The notes beneath the pieces were generated by a model. The model ran no database searches. It saw only the letters and a program-made list of their open reading frames with translations, and was not told where the DNA came from. A DNA stretch of 64,000 nucleotides, from assembly GCA_019426215.1 (NCBI GenBank), contig CM033408.1, positions 21,520,375 to 21,584,374 of the forward strand, read 5' to 3'. This stretch comes from Buddleja alternifolia (Eukaryota; Streptophyta; Magnoliopsida; Lamiales; Scrophulariaceae). The translations under genes were made by a program, and so were the position numbers. Shown piece by piece: positions 1-11,284 of this stretch (its first letter is position 1; each line of letters starts with the position of its first letter).

Positions 1-1844
1 CATGGAGAACTACAGAGAGATGATGGTGAAGGAGATGACTCCGGGATAGGCGGCAAGGAGGAGACAGTGGTGTGAGAACCAGGTAGGTCAGGGGGACCGA
101 GATAAGGTGGATAGGGAAGGGACACCGGAATAGATTCAGAAGCAAACTGGTGGGGAGCAGAGGCGGAAGCAGAAGAGGAAGGGAAGCTAGAATAGGGAAA
201 AGAGTCTTCATCGAAGACGACATGACGACTAATATGAATAACACCAGAGACAGGATCGAGACACCGGTAACCCTTGTAGTCCGGGGCATAGCCTAAGAAG
301 ATACATGAGGCTGAGCGAGGATCGAGCTTATGAGCAGCCCGATGACCAAGATGTGGAAAACACGCACAACCAAAAATTCGAAAGAAGGAATAGTCGGGTG
401 AACGACCAAAGAGAACCTCAAAAGGAGACTTGCGGCAAAGCGTAGGTGTAGGAAGACGATTAATAAGAAAAACAGTAGTATAGAGAGCGTCTACCCAAAA
501 GGAGTGAGGGAGATATGCAGTAAGAAGTAAAGTGCGAATTAACTCAGAAATATGACGATGCTTACGTTCGGACACACCATTTTGCTGCGGGGTGTAAGGG
601 CATGATAGGCGAAACTGAATGCCAGAAGCAGCAAAAAGGGTACGAAACTGAGCATTATCAAACTCACGACCCCCATCACTTGGAAAACATTGGATTTTAG
701 TTGTAAAAAGATTTTCAATTAAGTTTTTAAAGGTGCAAAAATGATGATAGACTTCAGATTTAGTACGCATGGGATAACATCAAGTAAAACGGGTAAAATC
801 ATCAATAAAAATAACATAATATTTAAAACTTGCTTTAGAGATAACCGGAGAAGTCCAAACATCAGAGTGAATTAAATAAAAGGGCACAGAACTACGCTTT
901 TCAACAGACTGAAAAGGTAACTTGTGTGACCGACCTAACTGACAAGATTGACAAAAAGAAACAAAACAATCTTTAGACACTAAATGACCATTACGAGATA
1001 ATTACTGAAAGGTAGAAAGACTAGGATGACCTAAGCGGCGATGCCAAATATCACCAGAGACGGTACGAGCAACAAGAGAGGACACCAAGCGAGGGGAGAC
1101 CGGGTACAGGCCACTACTGGAGAGGGATTCCAGAAGAACCTTCCCTGTTACTTTGTCCTTAACACAAAAACCAGTGGAAGAAAACTCAATCAGACAATCA
1201 TTTTCTTGACATAATTTTCTAACAGAGAGGAGATTATGAGATAAATGAGGAACATGCATCACATTGGATAAAGTAAGGGGGCGAGTCGGGGTATGTAAAG
1301 TAGAGGAGCCGACATGCTTAATAGATAAAAGTGCACCATTACCAACTAAAATTTTGTTCGTACCAGTATAGGGAGTAAGGTTAGAGATTTTACCGTCATC
1401 GGGAGTCATATGAGCAGAGGCACCACTGTCAGGATACCAGGCTATGTCAGAGGGGTCAGCAACAGACAAGGCTGAAAAAGACTTTGGAAGATCCTCAGAA
1501 ATGTATGCATGGTTAAAACGCTGGGGACATGAAACACAGCTATGACCCGAAATACCACATAGCTGACAAGTCTGACCAGGAGTCGAAAGTAGACCAGGAC
1601 GCGACGAGTGATGAAAACCAGAAGGCCCAGAGGGCCTAGTAAAACGAGAGTGCCCAGAGTACTGACGAGGGGGATGCTGAGAGTGAGTCTGAGATGAGTG
1701 TTGCCAAGTCTGAGACGAAGGGTACGAACTGGGATTATGACGACCTTTTCCTCGCCCTGAACCATAACAGCGACCACGTGAGCTACCACGACCTTTACTT
1801 GCTGAATGGTTGGAGGGCATGGAGTGAGAGTGGGCTACAAAGGC
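1..1844 (-). pseudogene. Copia zinc knuckle, protease and integrase, broken and partial
   Basis: From right to left this encodes an RG/GRG-rich stretch, a CCHC knuckle of spacing C-x2-C-x4-H-x4-C (CQLCGISGHSCVSC), the aspartic-protease motif DSGAS, and a GAG-pre-integrase zinc-binding motif (HRRLGHPS...CQSCQLG). The integrase core follows with its acidic residues visible in HSDVW, PSDGGREF and NGVSERKH. A proline/serine-rich linker then runs off the window. Stops at 1002-1004 and 780-782 interrupt an otherwise readable frame, so it is dead as sequenced. Reverse transcriptase is outside the window. Confidence 0.9.
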
Positions 1845-3451
1845 AGGGATGGAGAGGAAAGAGAGTCATTTTGGCGAAGGCGTTGCTCAAATTGAAGGAG
1901 TTGTGCCCGGAGATCATCGAATGTAAGGAGAGAGGAATACAAAGAGACAGACATGACGAAAACTTCATACTCAGATGGGAGTCCATTTAGGGCTTGAAGG
2001 ACAAGATCACGAGGCGAAAGATGATGATTAATGGCTGCCAGATTATCGGAAATATTTTTCAGTTTGCTGAGATAAGCGTCACAAGAAAGATCACCCTTTG
2101 TTTGAGTGGAGAACGCCCTTTTATATTCTAATTCTTTGGAAAGAGATTGTTGAACAAAACGGCACTCAAGAGTGATCCAGATATCACGCGATGTGGGGAG
2201 GGTATAGACAGCTTGTAAAATTTCTTGAGTAAGTGTAGCATACATCCAGGATTTGATGCTACGATCGGTGCGAAACCAGGAACTGTATGTTGGGTTACTA
2301 ATGAGTTGACCCGAGGAATGCAGAATATGAGAATATGGACATGGTAAAGAGCCATCAATGTAGCCCAAAAGATCATGACTCCCGAGTAACGTTTCAAATT
2401 GATATTTCCATAGAAGATAATTGCCAGATTTTAATTTTGTGGTCATGAGTTGAGGATTGGGGAGAGTAGACGATGGTTGGGAGGGCGAGACCACGTGAGG
2501 TGGGAACGCAGAAGGAGATATGGGAGAGGAGGTGGACTGATTTTGGGGAAGTATGGTGGTTTGGGGACTGGTTTGAAAGTAGGAGTGACTAGAAGGGCTG
2601 TTTTGAAAGGGAGGAAGTATTTGAGGGCTATGTGGTACAGAAGAGGGAATATGGGGACCGATATGGAAAGAAGGGAAAAGATTGGGGCTGTTTTGCAAGA
2701 CAGAGGTAAGTGGGGGGTTATGTTGCAAAATAGGGTTTTGATTTAAATAGATAGAGGCATGGCCAGCCGTTGCATTTCCGCCTCCAAGGTAAGAATGAGC
2801 AGGGGCGATCGTGGAGTGGGAACCAGCGGCGGCGGCGACGGAGGGCAAACTGGCGGAGGCGGCGACGGGATGCGAAACGGCTGCGACAGCGGCGACGGGA
2901 TGGAAATGAGTGGAGAAAGCTCCGACGCGTGTGGCAGGTAGAGGGTGGGGTAGATCGGAGTTAACCGGGAGTGGTTGTGCCATTTGGGCCGGTGGAAGAG
3001 ATCCGCCAACGAGGGGAGGAGGAAGAGATCCGCCAACGAGGGGAGGCGGTGGTATGTCGGTGGTGACAGATGGGCCGACCGCGGGGGCGGTGTTGGCAGA
3101 GAGCATGGTGGCGATGGCTGTCGGACATACACCTAAGGAGAGAAAATGTTGGACAAGAGAGATAGCAGTCGGAAGGGATGGGTCGGAAATGAGGTTGGTC
3201 GGCGACGGGATGTGACCGAGAGGAGGCGCTAATGGGAAGGTGATTGAGGAGGATGAAGGAGAACCAGAAATGGGGTTAGAGGAAGAAGACAGAGAAGGAA
3301 AGGTCATGGGGTTAGCTGCTACTGCAGCGGTGGCGCCGGACAAAGAGGGGAGAAGAAGGGCGGATGTATCTGTCGTAAGATTGGTAGAGAGATCCACAGG
3401 ATCGATATTCTCGGTGACTGATACCATGATAGAATTCAAGGATGAAGACAT
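1835..3451 (-). pseudogene. Copia Gag (capsid) ORF
   Basis: Nucleocapsid/capsid part of the copia polyprotein. The N-terminal ~300 residues are low complexity, rich in Pro, Ser and Ala, with GGSLPP-type repeats. The C-terminal ~200 residues hold the copia gag domain (UBN2/DUF4219 type), recognisable from LKSGNYLLWKYQFETLLGS and the later IWITLECRFVQQS. Likely starts are the ATG at 3449-3451, inside the LTR, or the ATG at 3425-3427, which spans the LTR/PBS junction; the frame is open further upstream. It ends at a TAG at 1835. The zinc knuckle continues in another frame, so a one-base change near 1850 separates gag from protease. Confidence 0.85.
3415..3426 (-). promoter_or_regulatory. Primer-binding site (initiator tRNA-Met type)
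   Basis: On minus the bases TGGTATCAG directly follow the LTR. They match the start of the TGGTATCAGAGC site complementary to the initiator tRNA-Met used by most plant copia elements. The bases after TGGTATCAG differ from the consensus, so this copy is mutated or divergent. Confidence 0.55.
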
Positions 3452-3586
3452 TTGAATTCTGTAATAAATGTGTTGTATTTTGCAGTTGTTATTACAATTG
3501 TACAAGCATGTATATATAGAATGAAAACGTAGCCCTAAGGTTACAAATGGGCCAGATGGGCCGGACTATATAACTATACACTAACA
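3427..3586 (-). repeat. 5' LTR of the copia element (about 160 bp)
   Basis: On minus it starts TGTTAGTGTATAG and ends TATCA, giving TG...CA ends, and the primer-binding site follows directly. A TATA-like stretch lies near 3508-3518. At 160 bp it is short for a copia LTR. The boundary is inferred from the TG/CA ends and the adjoining PBS, because the partner LTR is outside the window. Confidence 0.6.
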
Positions 3587-3591
3587 CAATC

Positions 3592-4056
3592 AACTACATT
3601 TTACCAAATCTATGTCCAACAACAGCATGATTATGTGCAACATATAAAGGTGAAATGCCTTTCTGCTCAGTAAGAGTCTGTCTGTATGATTATGGATGAA
3701 CATCTTTCTTGATGTCTTTTTTTTTTTTTTCATTCTGTTTTGTACAATATACAAGAGTTACAGAAAAAAGATACAGGTGAAAAAGACTCGCGACGCAGCA
3801 TTAACAACACCTCATCAGTGGGACATCAAAAACCTATGATCACCACTATAATTCAACAAAATCGAAAAGAAAAACAAAGAAAATGGCAAACAAGCAATGA
3901 GAATTATTGCCATCCCGTTTTTATACACCTCTCAATCATTGAAACCCTAAACACTAACTCACACTAAAATCCAATACTCAAAATGTAAGAAGCAACTCTT
4001 GGTTTGTTGTTATATAATGCAACCAAGACTTGTATATATATATACTAGTGCTCCTC
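3592..4056. other. 3' flank / probable 3' UTR of the kinesin gene
   Basis: No ORF of interest. It holds T-rich and A-rich tracts (for example 3719-3731) and probably includes the 3' UTR and polyadenylation region of the kinesin transcript, which runs leftward. I cannot place the cleavage site. Confidence 0.4.
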
Positions 4057-7000
4057 TTACTTGCCAGTGGCTGGTTTTCGCCTTCCTTCAACGTTAGGTG
4101 ATTGTCGTACATTTTTATTCATTGGTGAATAATTCCCATTTGCAGCTCTCCTAGTTGGCTGAGGAATTTGGCTCCTATGATCAAAATAAGTTCAAGCACA
4201 AAACAGTTAAAGATGTCTCCTTTTAAAGCAAGACCATAGGGAAAATTGCAACATTAGTCACATAGGATAGGTCCTCTTGTAATTTTAATCCCAATATTTA
4301 CACACTTGCCAAAATAATCCCACATGTTGCATTTATTTGCATTTTTGGTCCCAACCAGACGGAAACCGTTAATTTGATCATGTGTCTTGCACGTGATCAG
4401 TACATAGTTTAACGGCACGTGATCAATACATAAATTAACGGCACGTGACCAATACATAATTTAACGGCACTTGCTTACCACATGCGAAATCCCGTCCATT
4501 TCTTAAGATATGTAACTAATGTTGCAAACAAGTGCATCTTAGAGGACCAATTTGGCAAGTTTGTAGACATTGAGATTAGAATTATAACAGGCCCAAACCT
4601 ACAGGACCAATATTGCAATTTCCCTGAAGACCATATGTAAATTCCTTTACGTTCTCATCTTTCCAACAAAGTAAATTATGATAATGTAATCAACCCATAT
4701 CCAATGTATGAAAAAAATGAAGACCTCATGCCATAAAGATTACCTCATTTCTGGGGTCTTTGTAGGCCTTGGACTAGGTCGTCTGATTTTCGATCCCACT
4801 CCATTTGGCATGCTTTTGGATTTAGGAATAGTGATTTGCAATTGGTAATCAAGCTCTGAAGAATCACTAGTTGCAGCTTCATCATCAGTGGCTACCGTCT
4901 CGTATTGAGTTCTAGCTAAACCATTATCAAGACTGTGCCTTCTACGAGCTGAAATCTTCTTTAAAGATTGTTCGGGGTATACCTTGGAAGTATCCGGAAT
5001 ATGCTTCTGATAGAACATTTCAGGTGACTGTCTACCATCTTCTGATAAATTATCACCACTTACACCATTTTCCTTATTCATCATAACCTTATCAACCCAA
5101 CCACCTTTTTCTTCTTCCATTAAACCGGAATTCATTAACAAGTCTTGAAGATCCAAGCTGTGTCTTTTTGACGTGGATGATGAATTGCTAAGTGCCTGCA
5201 GTCCAGCATATACATTAAAAAAAAAAAAAAAAAACCTTAATTACTTCAGCCAATGGACTTTTCAGACAAAAAGTAGGATAAAGTGAGTCAAAATGTCATA
5301 TGCTATGTTAATTTTCATGAAACAATATTGAAATACCTCTACCTTACTGGCATATCCAGTACTATGCCAAGAACGTAATGGAGAAGATCCAGATGACATA
5401 AGATTCTGTCTATCAGGGCTGCTAGATTCAGAGTGTTGAAGGGATCCCAACTCTCCAACCTCTTTCCGTGCTAAGGCTGCTTTAAGACTAGCTATCTGCA
5501 TGTAATTAGCTTATAGTCATCTTCTTGAAAAGAAAACACACTACAAGAGTGAAAAGGTATTAGTGACAACAATTATTGTTTTGACACAATAATGATTTTC
5601 GTCCGCTTGAAAGTAGTAGAGAATTAACTCCTTGTAACTAACTTTCCCCTTTTCTTTTTTGTTGTCCTAAGGCCAACGTGAAAGTGACAAATCTTCGCCT
5701 TCAGTTTTGAGCCGCATGAAGAAAAGATGCAATAAAATTAACAAGTGGCCATTCAAGAAGCTGGAAAACAGTGGTAATTCAATTGAGTAAGAAAAATGAA
5801 AAACCTGTTCTTTGAGTTCTTTAACATCAGCACTATCTTTGTTTGCTCGAGCAGCACCAAGCTCAACTGTTGAAACACGTTCAGCAAATTTAAGAGTGCT
5901 AAGTGTTTCTCCAAGAGTATCAGGCTCCGGACTGATGTGAACAAACATTAGAGTCTTTGCTTGCCCTCCTAACAAAGACATTCACCGAGATGTTAATAGG
6001 CGAAGAGAGAAATGGAGTGAAAAGTTCATTACGCGAAATGTCATATTATCTTACCTAGTGAATCTTGAAGCAACTGTGTGAGTTTACTGTTTCTGTAAGG
6101 AACATGTGATTGCTTTTGGGCAAGAGAGGCTATTACATCTCCTAACGCGGAAAGAGAACGATTAATATGTTGAGCCTCTTTCAACCTATCACCAACTACA
6201 TCAGTTTTATCAACTCTTTCACTTCCCGCCAGGTCAACTAGATGCATACAACCACGAAGAATTGAACCAGATGTCAAATCTCTGCCTTGTACGTGAACTG
6301 TGAGACAACTGCAGGTATCGTTACTCAAGTTCAGTCAACATATTAGATATAATAAGACAGTTAATAAGGTTTGTGTTGTAAAATACCCTTCTGGATTTTA
6401 TACATCGAGAGCAAAATAGTCAATTCATGACTTCACGGAGCAAACTTATGGTAGGGGTTGTAATTTTTCTATTTCTGATGGGAGGTAGTGTAATTAACCC
6501 AACATTGAATGTAAATCTTTGCTTATTCGTATTAGAAAGGTAAACAATAAATAGCAAGTTATAAAATTTTAGCTGACAGAAAATTGGAAAGGCTATACCT
6601 GTGAGAACGACTACTTCGATCGTTCATAGCGGTGGAACCAACTGCGCGATTTTTAAGCCCGAGATTCATCAAATTGATGACATCTGATGTTGATGCAACA
6701 GGGACAAGATTTGCATTCGGTACATTAATACCATTCGTGGAATTGTTGCGAATTTCCAATGTGTTTCGGAGTTAAGGGGGCAAAAAAAAATGAGGTAACA
6801 CGAAAAACACAATGACAAAAGACTTTAAAAAATTTGGTGAAAGGATATTTTTTATTGAGACCATCAGTGACGAGGAGATCTCTAACTTGCTCATTGTATA
6901 TTTCAATCATCTGAACAGAGATATCATAAGAAATGGTGTCTTTCCTTTGTTCTGAGATCATAAACAAATCACTCAATGCTCTGTAATTTACTCCTAAGCT

Positions 7001-10000
7001 TTCGTTCGTAAGTTCTTTCGGCCCTGTCTGTAAATAACAACAGCATGACATTAAAAATGTTACACTAAACAGAAATTATATATTTCAATTTAGTATTCCC
7101 GTAAATTGAAGAGAAGTTTCTCACCATCGTATAAGTTTTTCCTGATCCAGTTTGGCCATAAGCAAATATGCAAACATTATAACCATCAAGAACGGACCGG
7201 ATTAATGGCTGAGTGTCTGCAAATACTTCTTCTGCAGAAACAAAGAGGCGAAGCTGGTGTTTCAAGATAACCTTTTCACAAAAGGTACTTGAAATAAAAA
7301 AATCAATTAGGGACCTTAGTAACCTTGTGTTCCAGATGGACCGAAGACCTTATTAAAAGTGAATGACTTCTTCCCTTTTCCATATTTTGAAGGAGTGAGT
7401 AATGTAATAGTTTTTTCATCAAGATCTTCGACAGTGCTCAAAGCATTTGGCTGACCGGGCAAGAATGGTCGTACTCGGCAGTACACCCTTATATTGCCTG
7501 TTAGATTTATGCATGAAACCATATCATTACCATGTATATAGACTAAGTATGCAAACCAACAAATTTCTACCTTTGAGGTCTTGCACTTGATTGTATAACT
7601 TTCGGTTTTCCTCAAGAACCCTTTGGTACCCGGAAGCTGCATGAGCCAGACCATTTACGTGTTTACCTAAGCAATGAACAGAATAAAGCTGTGTGAGTCG
7701 GTTTTGTACGTACATTTATTGTTGTGACTATTGAACAAAATACATACTTAGATCGTTGACTTCTTCTTGATATTTCATTTGCAGCAGTCGCACGTCTTCT
7801 TTTGCAGAATGAAGTGTATTCTTCAGTTCCTATAATGTAATGAAATGAATTTGCTTATAAGTCCCAAATTAGAGATTGGAATTCTTCTCATTCTTTTTTC
7901 CCTAAATTTGATCATGACTGTAGGTCACCTGTATACTCCTTTGTTGGTGTTCAACCAAGTCTTGGTGCTGCGTTGAATGGCTTTTTGATTCACCATAGTT
8001 AAAACCTTTCTCGGAGCAACTCTCATCCTTCATTATGTTTGAGCTCTTGCATAACAAACAACAAAGGTCATTCCCATGTAATGAAGATCTATAAACAATC
8101 ATTAAAATGCATGCTCAAAGATAAAAATATAAACCAAAACGCAATCAGACCTCAATATTCTCAGGCTTGCTGAAACTAGGAACATCCATATCTCTTGAAG
8201 TTGTTCTAATCTGTCATAGCAGGAAAAAGAAATTTGGAACCATTAAACCCAAATGAAGTCATTGTGATGTAGATCCATTTACAGTAACAAGTCATTGTGA
8301 TGCATATCCATTTAGGAAATAGATTTTAATGGGAAAACGAAGGTGCATATAGTCTCTTAAAAAAAACATGTCAGGCTTACCAGTTCATTTTGGCCAGCCA
8401 ACCTACGCTCAAATTCTTCCATCACTTTACTTAACATATGCTCCACAATCTGTTCAATGGAACCAACGATTAGCAAATCAACGAGCCAGAGAACAATCTA
8501 GTCAAATAATATCAGAAAACGGCCATCATTCTAGTGGTGGTACTTATATATACAAAGAAAACCCTGATAGCACTGAAACCTTCACTTAATCACATAATGG
8601 AGTTATTTGTAATTGTGACCAAAAAAAAAAAGATTTATTTGTAATAGTTCACTCACCACAGGAACGTCTTCTTGATTCTTATCGCAAAGAAGTTCACGAA
8701 CAAGTACGTGCAATGAATGAGAGGAACCCTGCATTTCGAAATGTAAAATCACTTTTAGGGAAATTCTATTGCAGAGAAGTTATGGCCTTAAACATCTGAA
8801 GCTGTAAGCTTACATACCATTTCATTAAGATCCTGCACAAGATCACTAGTTGAGTACTCGTCGCTCGACAAACTATCTAGAGACTTTTCACCAGCTGATA
8901 AGTTCCTTGAGATTGAATTCATAAACAGATCAGTATTTTTTCTGAAATATTGCTTTCCTGCGGAAGGGGGCTTTGAGTTTCCACAAAATTTCCAGACTCC
9001 ATTCCCGCCACCTTGTTTCCATTCGTTGTATGATTTTAGTGCCAACACGCTATTCACAATTCTTGACGCCTTTCCTCCCTAATGTTTTATTTCAAAAAGT
9101 ACTTATTTTATTCCCCTTTTCAAATTTCGAAAAAACAATATTCAATATACATAAAAGGGTAATCTACGTACCTGTTCCAAGTCAGAGGCTTCGAAAGTCG
9201 GAATCCCCATTTCCTCTATAGCTACAAGGAAGTTCCTAACATTTTCAAAGTATTGGTATGCAGAGAGAGCAGCCCCATCAGGAATTATAATCGTATCAGA
9301 AGGTGCTTCAACTACCTAGAAGCAAACCAAAGAATTAAAATGAAGAATAAAACAAACCTATGCAATAAAAAACAGAGAACATAAAACAAATGAAGAAGAC
9401 ATACTTTTGGCACAGAACCAGGCTGGACCTTGTTCAATACATTGCAAAGTATAATCCCACTTCGAAGACCGAGTCTAAAGTCTTCTTCAGACGGCTCAGC
9501 CGGTAAATCTTTCCCCGCAACCACTCCTACCATTTTTCTTAGCCATCCGGCCGCTTCATATCTTCTCACCGCTGCAATACAGCTCTCTCATTACAAAGTT
9601 TCCCCCCAATTAAATCAATTCACACAACCAAATTCACCTTGACCTCACATGAAAGAATATGGAAATTCACATTTCAATACATCAGATAGGTAAATGAGAC
9701 TAAATGCAGAAGTACCTAGACTAACAATCAAGACTAAACAAATGGATTAGTCATAATTTGTGCATTTGAATATCCGTGTTACAAGTTTACGATCATGCTA
9801 ACCAACAATTCAAGATTAAAATTACTCAAGAAATCAAAATCATAAAAAAAAAAGAACAAAGCAAGCATAAAATTAAACGTTGATAAAAGAGTATCAAGAA
9901 CAATATATAAAAAAGGTATAGTTGTAAGCATTGATTATCGTACAAGTTTCGTGGACTTTTCTTGAGGCCAAATCAATGTCGCTTAATCTGCCGGCGGCAT

Positions 10001-10061
10001 GGTGTTGAAGCACATCTTCCACAATTGATGCCACGTTGAACTGCAAAATCCCCTCCGCCAT
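4057..10061 (-). CDS. Kinesin-14 with N-terminal calponin-homology domain (KIN14 family)
   Basis: Microtubule motor, expected minus-end directed; the CH domain may bind actin or microtubules. My 19 coding exons (right to left): 9944-10061, 9405-9571, 9172-9315, 8818-9078, 8657-8728, 8381-8449, 8151-8210, 7929-8045, 7748-7829, 7571-7666, 7324-7497, 7125-7231, 6849-7027, 6599-6760, 6055-6308, 5805-5968, 5337-5495, 4744-5195, 4057-4174. They total 2955 nt in phase, 984 aa. CH domain is about residues 41-160, coiled coil about 296-395, and the motor about 396-735. The motor has P-loop GQTGSGKT (479-486), switch I NDRSSRSH (595-602) and switch II DLAGSE (628-633). The basic, Ser-rich tail ends PATGK. 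A central motor with a CH domain fits KP1/KatD-like KIN14 proteins. Start is ATG at 10059-10061; an upstream in-frame TTG is not a plausible start. The end of exon 17 (K or KVE) is ambiguous. Confidence 0.95.
4239..4626. mobile_element. MULE-type MITE in the last kinesin intron
   Basis: A 388-bp element with inverted ends: left GGGAAAATTGCAACATTAG, right (reverse complement) CAGGGAAATTGCAATATTGG. It is flanked by a perfect 9-bp duplication AAGACCATA at 4230-4238 and 4627-4635. It lies wholly within the intron between exons 18 and 19 and carries no ORF. A 9-bp duplication is the Mutator signature. Confidence 0.88.
5539..5600. repeat. CACTA-type MITE fragment in a kinesin intron
   Basis: CACTACAAGAG followed by TATTAGTGACAACAATTATTG resembles the ends of the two CACTA-like MITEs at 26966 and 30662. 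No second end or target duplication is visible, so it is a fragment at best. Confidence 0.4.
6761..6848 (-). other. U12-type AT-AC intron in the kinesin gene
   Basis: An 88-nt intron inside the motor domain. On minus it begins ATATCCTTTC, an exact match to the U12 donor consensus ATATCCTTT. It carries the branch-point element CCTTAAC near its end and finishes in AC (CGAAACAC). Splicing here joins GLNKK to LEIRNN in frame; no GT-AG pair nearby does this. The residues on both sides are conserved motor sequence. Confidence 0.92.
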
Positions 10062-10350
10062 TGATACTGCTTTGCTTAAACAACGGTTGTTCCCCAACTA
10101 AGAAATATTGATCAAATGTAAATAATCGAACATTCAAGAATCAAGCAAAATGCATGGTTTGATGTACGTGCAATCGCAAATGTGAATGTATCAATGGCGA
10201 GAGATGATTTTGGTTTTGTGTGGAAGAAGAAGAAGAAGAAGAGGAGATATAGAGGGGGGGAGTTATAGGAAGAATGGTGAGAGAAAATAAAAATAAAGAA
10301 ATGGGGTTTGGTTATATTTTGCAGAATTTTGTGCTCGTCCATGGCTTCTC
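10062..10350 (-). promoter_or_regulatory. 5' leader and core promoter region of the kinesin gene
   Basis: On minus a CT-rich leader (repeated CTT from about 10222 to 10242) precedes the start codon. CTATATC at about 10246-10252 is a weak TATA-like candidate just upstream. Pyrimidine-rich leaders are common in plants, but the transcription start cannot be placed from sequence alone. Confidence 0.35.
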
Positions 10351-11084
10351 TTTTTTATTTCTTTACATATATACATATATATATATATTAATGTATGTAT
10401 TTTCTCTTTCAACTTCCCCAAGCTCTTTCCGAACCGAAAGGCTCGGGGTCCTTAGTGGCTCTTATTTTGACTATTTGAAGACCAAAAACAAAATCTAAGT
10501 TTATTTTCATTTTCATTGTATTTTACCAATGTATTCTAGTTGTTATTAAACCGCGTCAGTTATGTCAAAAAAGAAAAAAACCCACGTCAATTGGTGCATG
10601 TGGTTGTGCTCGTACCGTCGCGAGTCGCTAACTGTACGGATACGATAAGACGATCTATACAGAGATTAAGTAAATTAAAGCAAAGTGCGATTGATTTCGG
10701 AGAAAAGATTTTTACATTTATGTAAAAGAAGGTATTGTTTTAAAAATATTTGTTTGAACTCTAGAAAAATAAAAAGTGACTCTTTTTATATAGAGAGGGG
10801 TGCAATGGGCACAAGAGAACCCATCATTAGTGTGTATAATTATAAATTGTAAGTATTAAAGTAAATACAAGGGAAAACAAATGCATTTTATTTTACTTAA
10901 TCCTTTAGAACTTAGAATGCTCCCAACATGCAAGTATCATTAGGAGGAGACTCCATTATTTTTGCAAACCCAAATCCTTCTAAACTATTCCCATGTAGGA
11001 CCAAACCACATAAAATGCTTCATCGCATCAACATACTAATATCATTTACACTATCTCTGGTGCCAACGAAACCTAATTTTATTG

Positions 11085-11284
11085 GCCAAACTGAATCACG
11101 ATGATGGTGAAGGTGTTGGGTTTACGCTCTCACTAAACAACATGTGAACCTTTTTCTACTTTCATGTTAGTTGGAAACTGGTTTTGATAGTTGATTGTTA
11201 TAATAGTTGCTAGGTGGTTATAAATTGTTAGTATTTGATATTCATTACATGTATCATATAACACAATCCTTCAAAAAAAAAAAA
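11085..11284 (+). repeat. SINE-like copy (3' part resembles copies at 35.3-36.1 kb)
   Basis: The 3' part (GTTAGTATTTGATATTCATT, then ATGTATCATATAAC, then a 12-A tail) resembles the 3' part at about 36045-36095, and more weakly the one at about 35480-35505. GTTGGGTTTACGCTC near 11115 is a poor B-box. No clear target duplication was found. Confidence 0.4.

Larger units (their letters stand above)
1..3586 (-). mobile_element. Ty1/copia LTR retrotransposon, 5' half, decayed, cut by window edge
   Basis: Reading on minus, the order is LTR, primer-binding site, gag, CCHC zinc knuckle, aspartic protease, GAG-pre-integrase and integrase core, which is the copia order. Reverse transcriptase, RNase H and the other LTR would lie left of base 1. 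The element inserted about 470 bp past the stop codon of the kinesin gene. The coding region has at least one frameshift (near 1850) and two in-frame stops (1002-1004 TAA, 780-782 TGA), so this copy cannot make an intact polyprotein. The five bases outside the LTR (3587-3591, CAATC) should recur outside the missing LTR. Confidence 0.93.

Noticed and set aside
2450..3455. Plus-strand frames rich in Gly/Arg (for example 2910-3215)
   Set aside because: They are antisense shadows of the Pro/Ser-rich copia gag; no family resemblance.
8368..8589. Plus-strand 73-codon frame
   Set aside because: Overlaps kinesin exon 6 in antisense and has no independent support.
10062..10097. In-frame upstream TTG start for the kinesin
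   Set aside because: TTG is not a plausible plant start; ATG at 10059-10061 follows directly.
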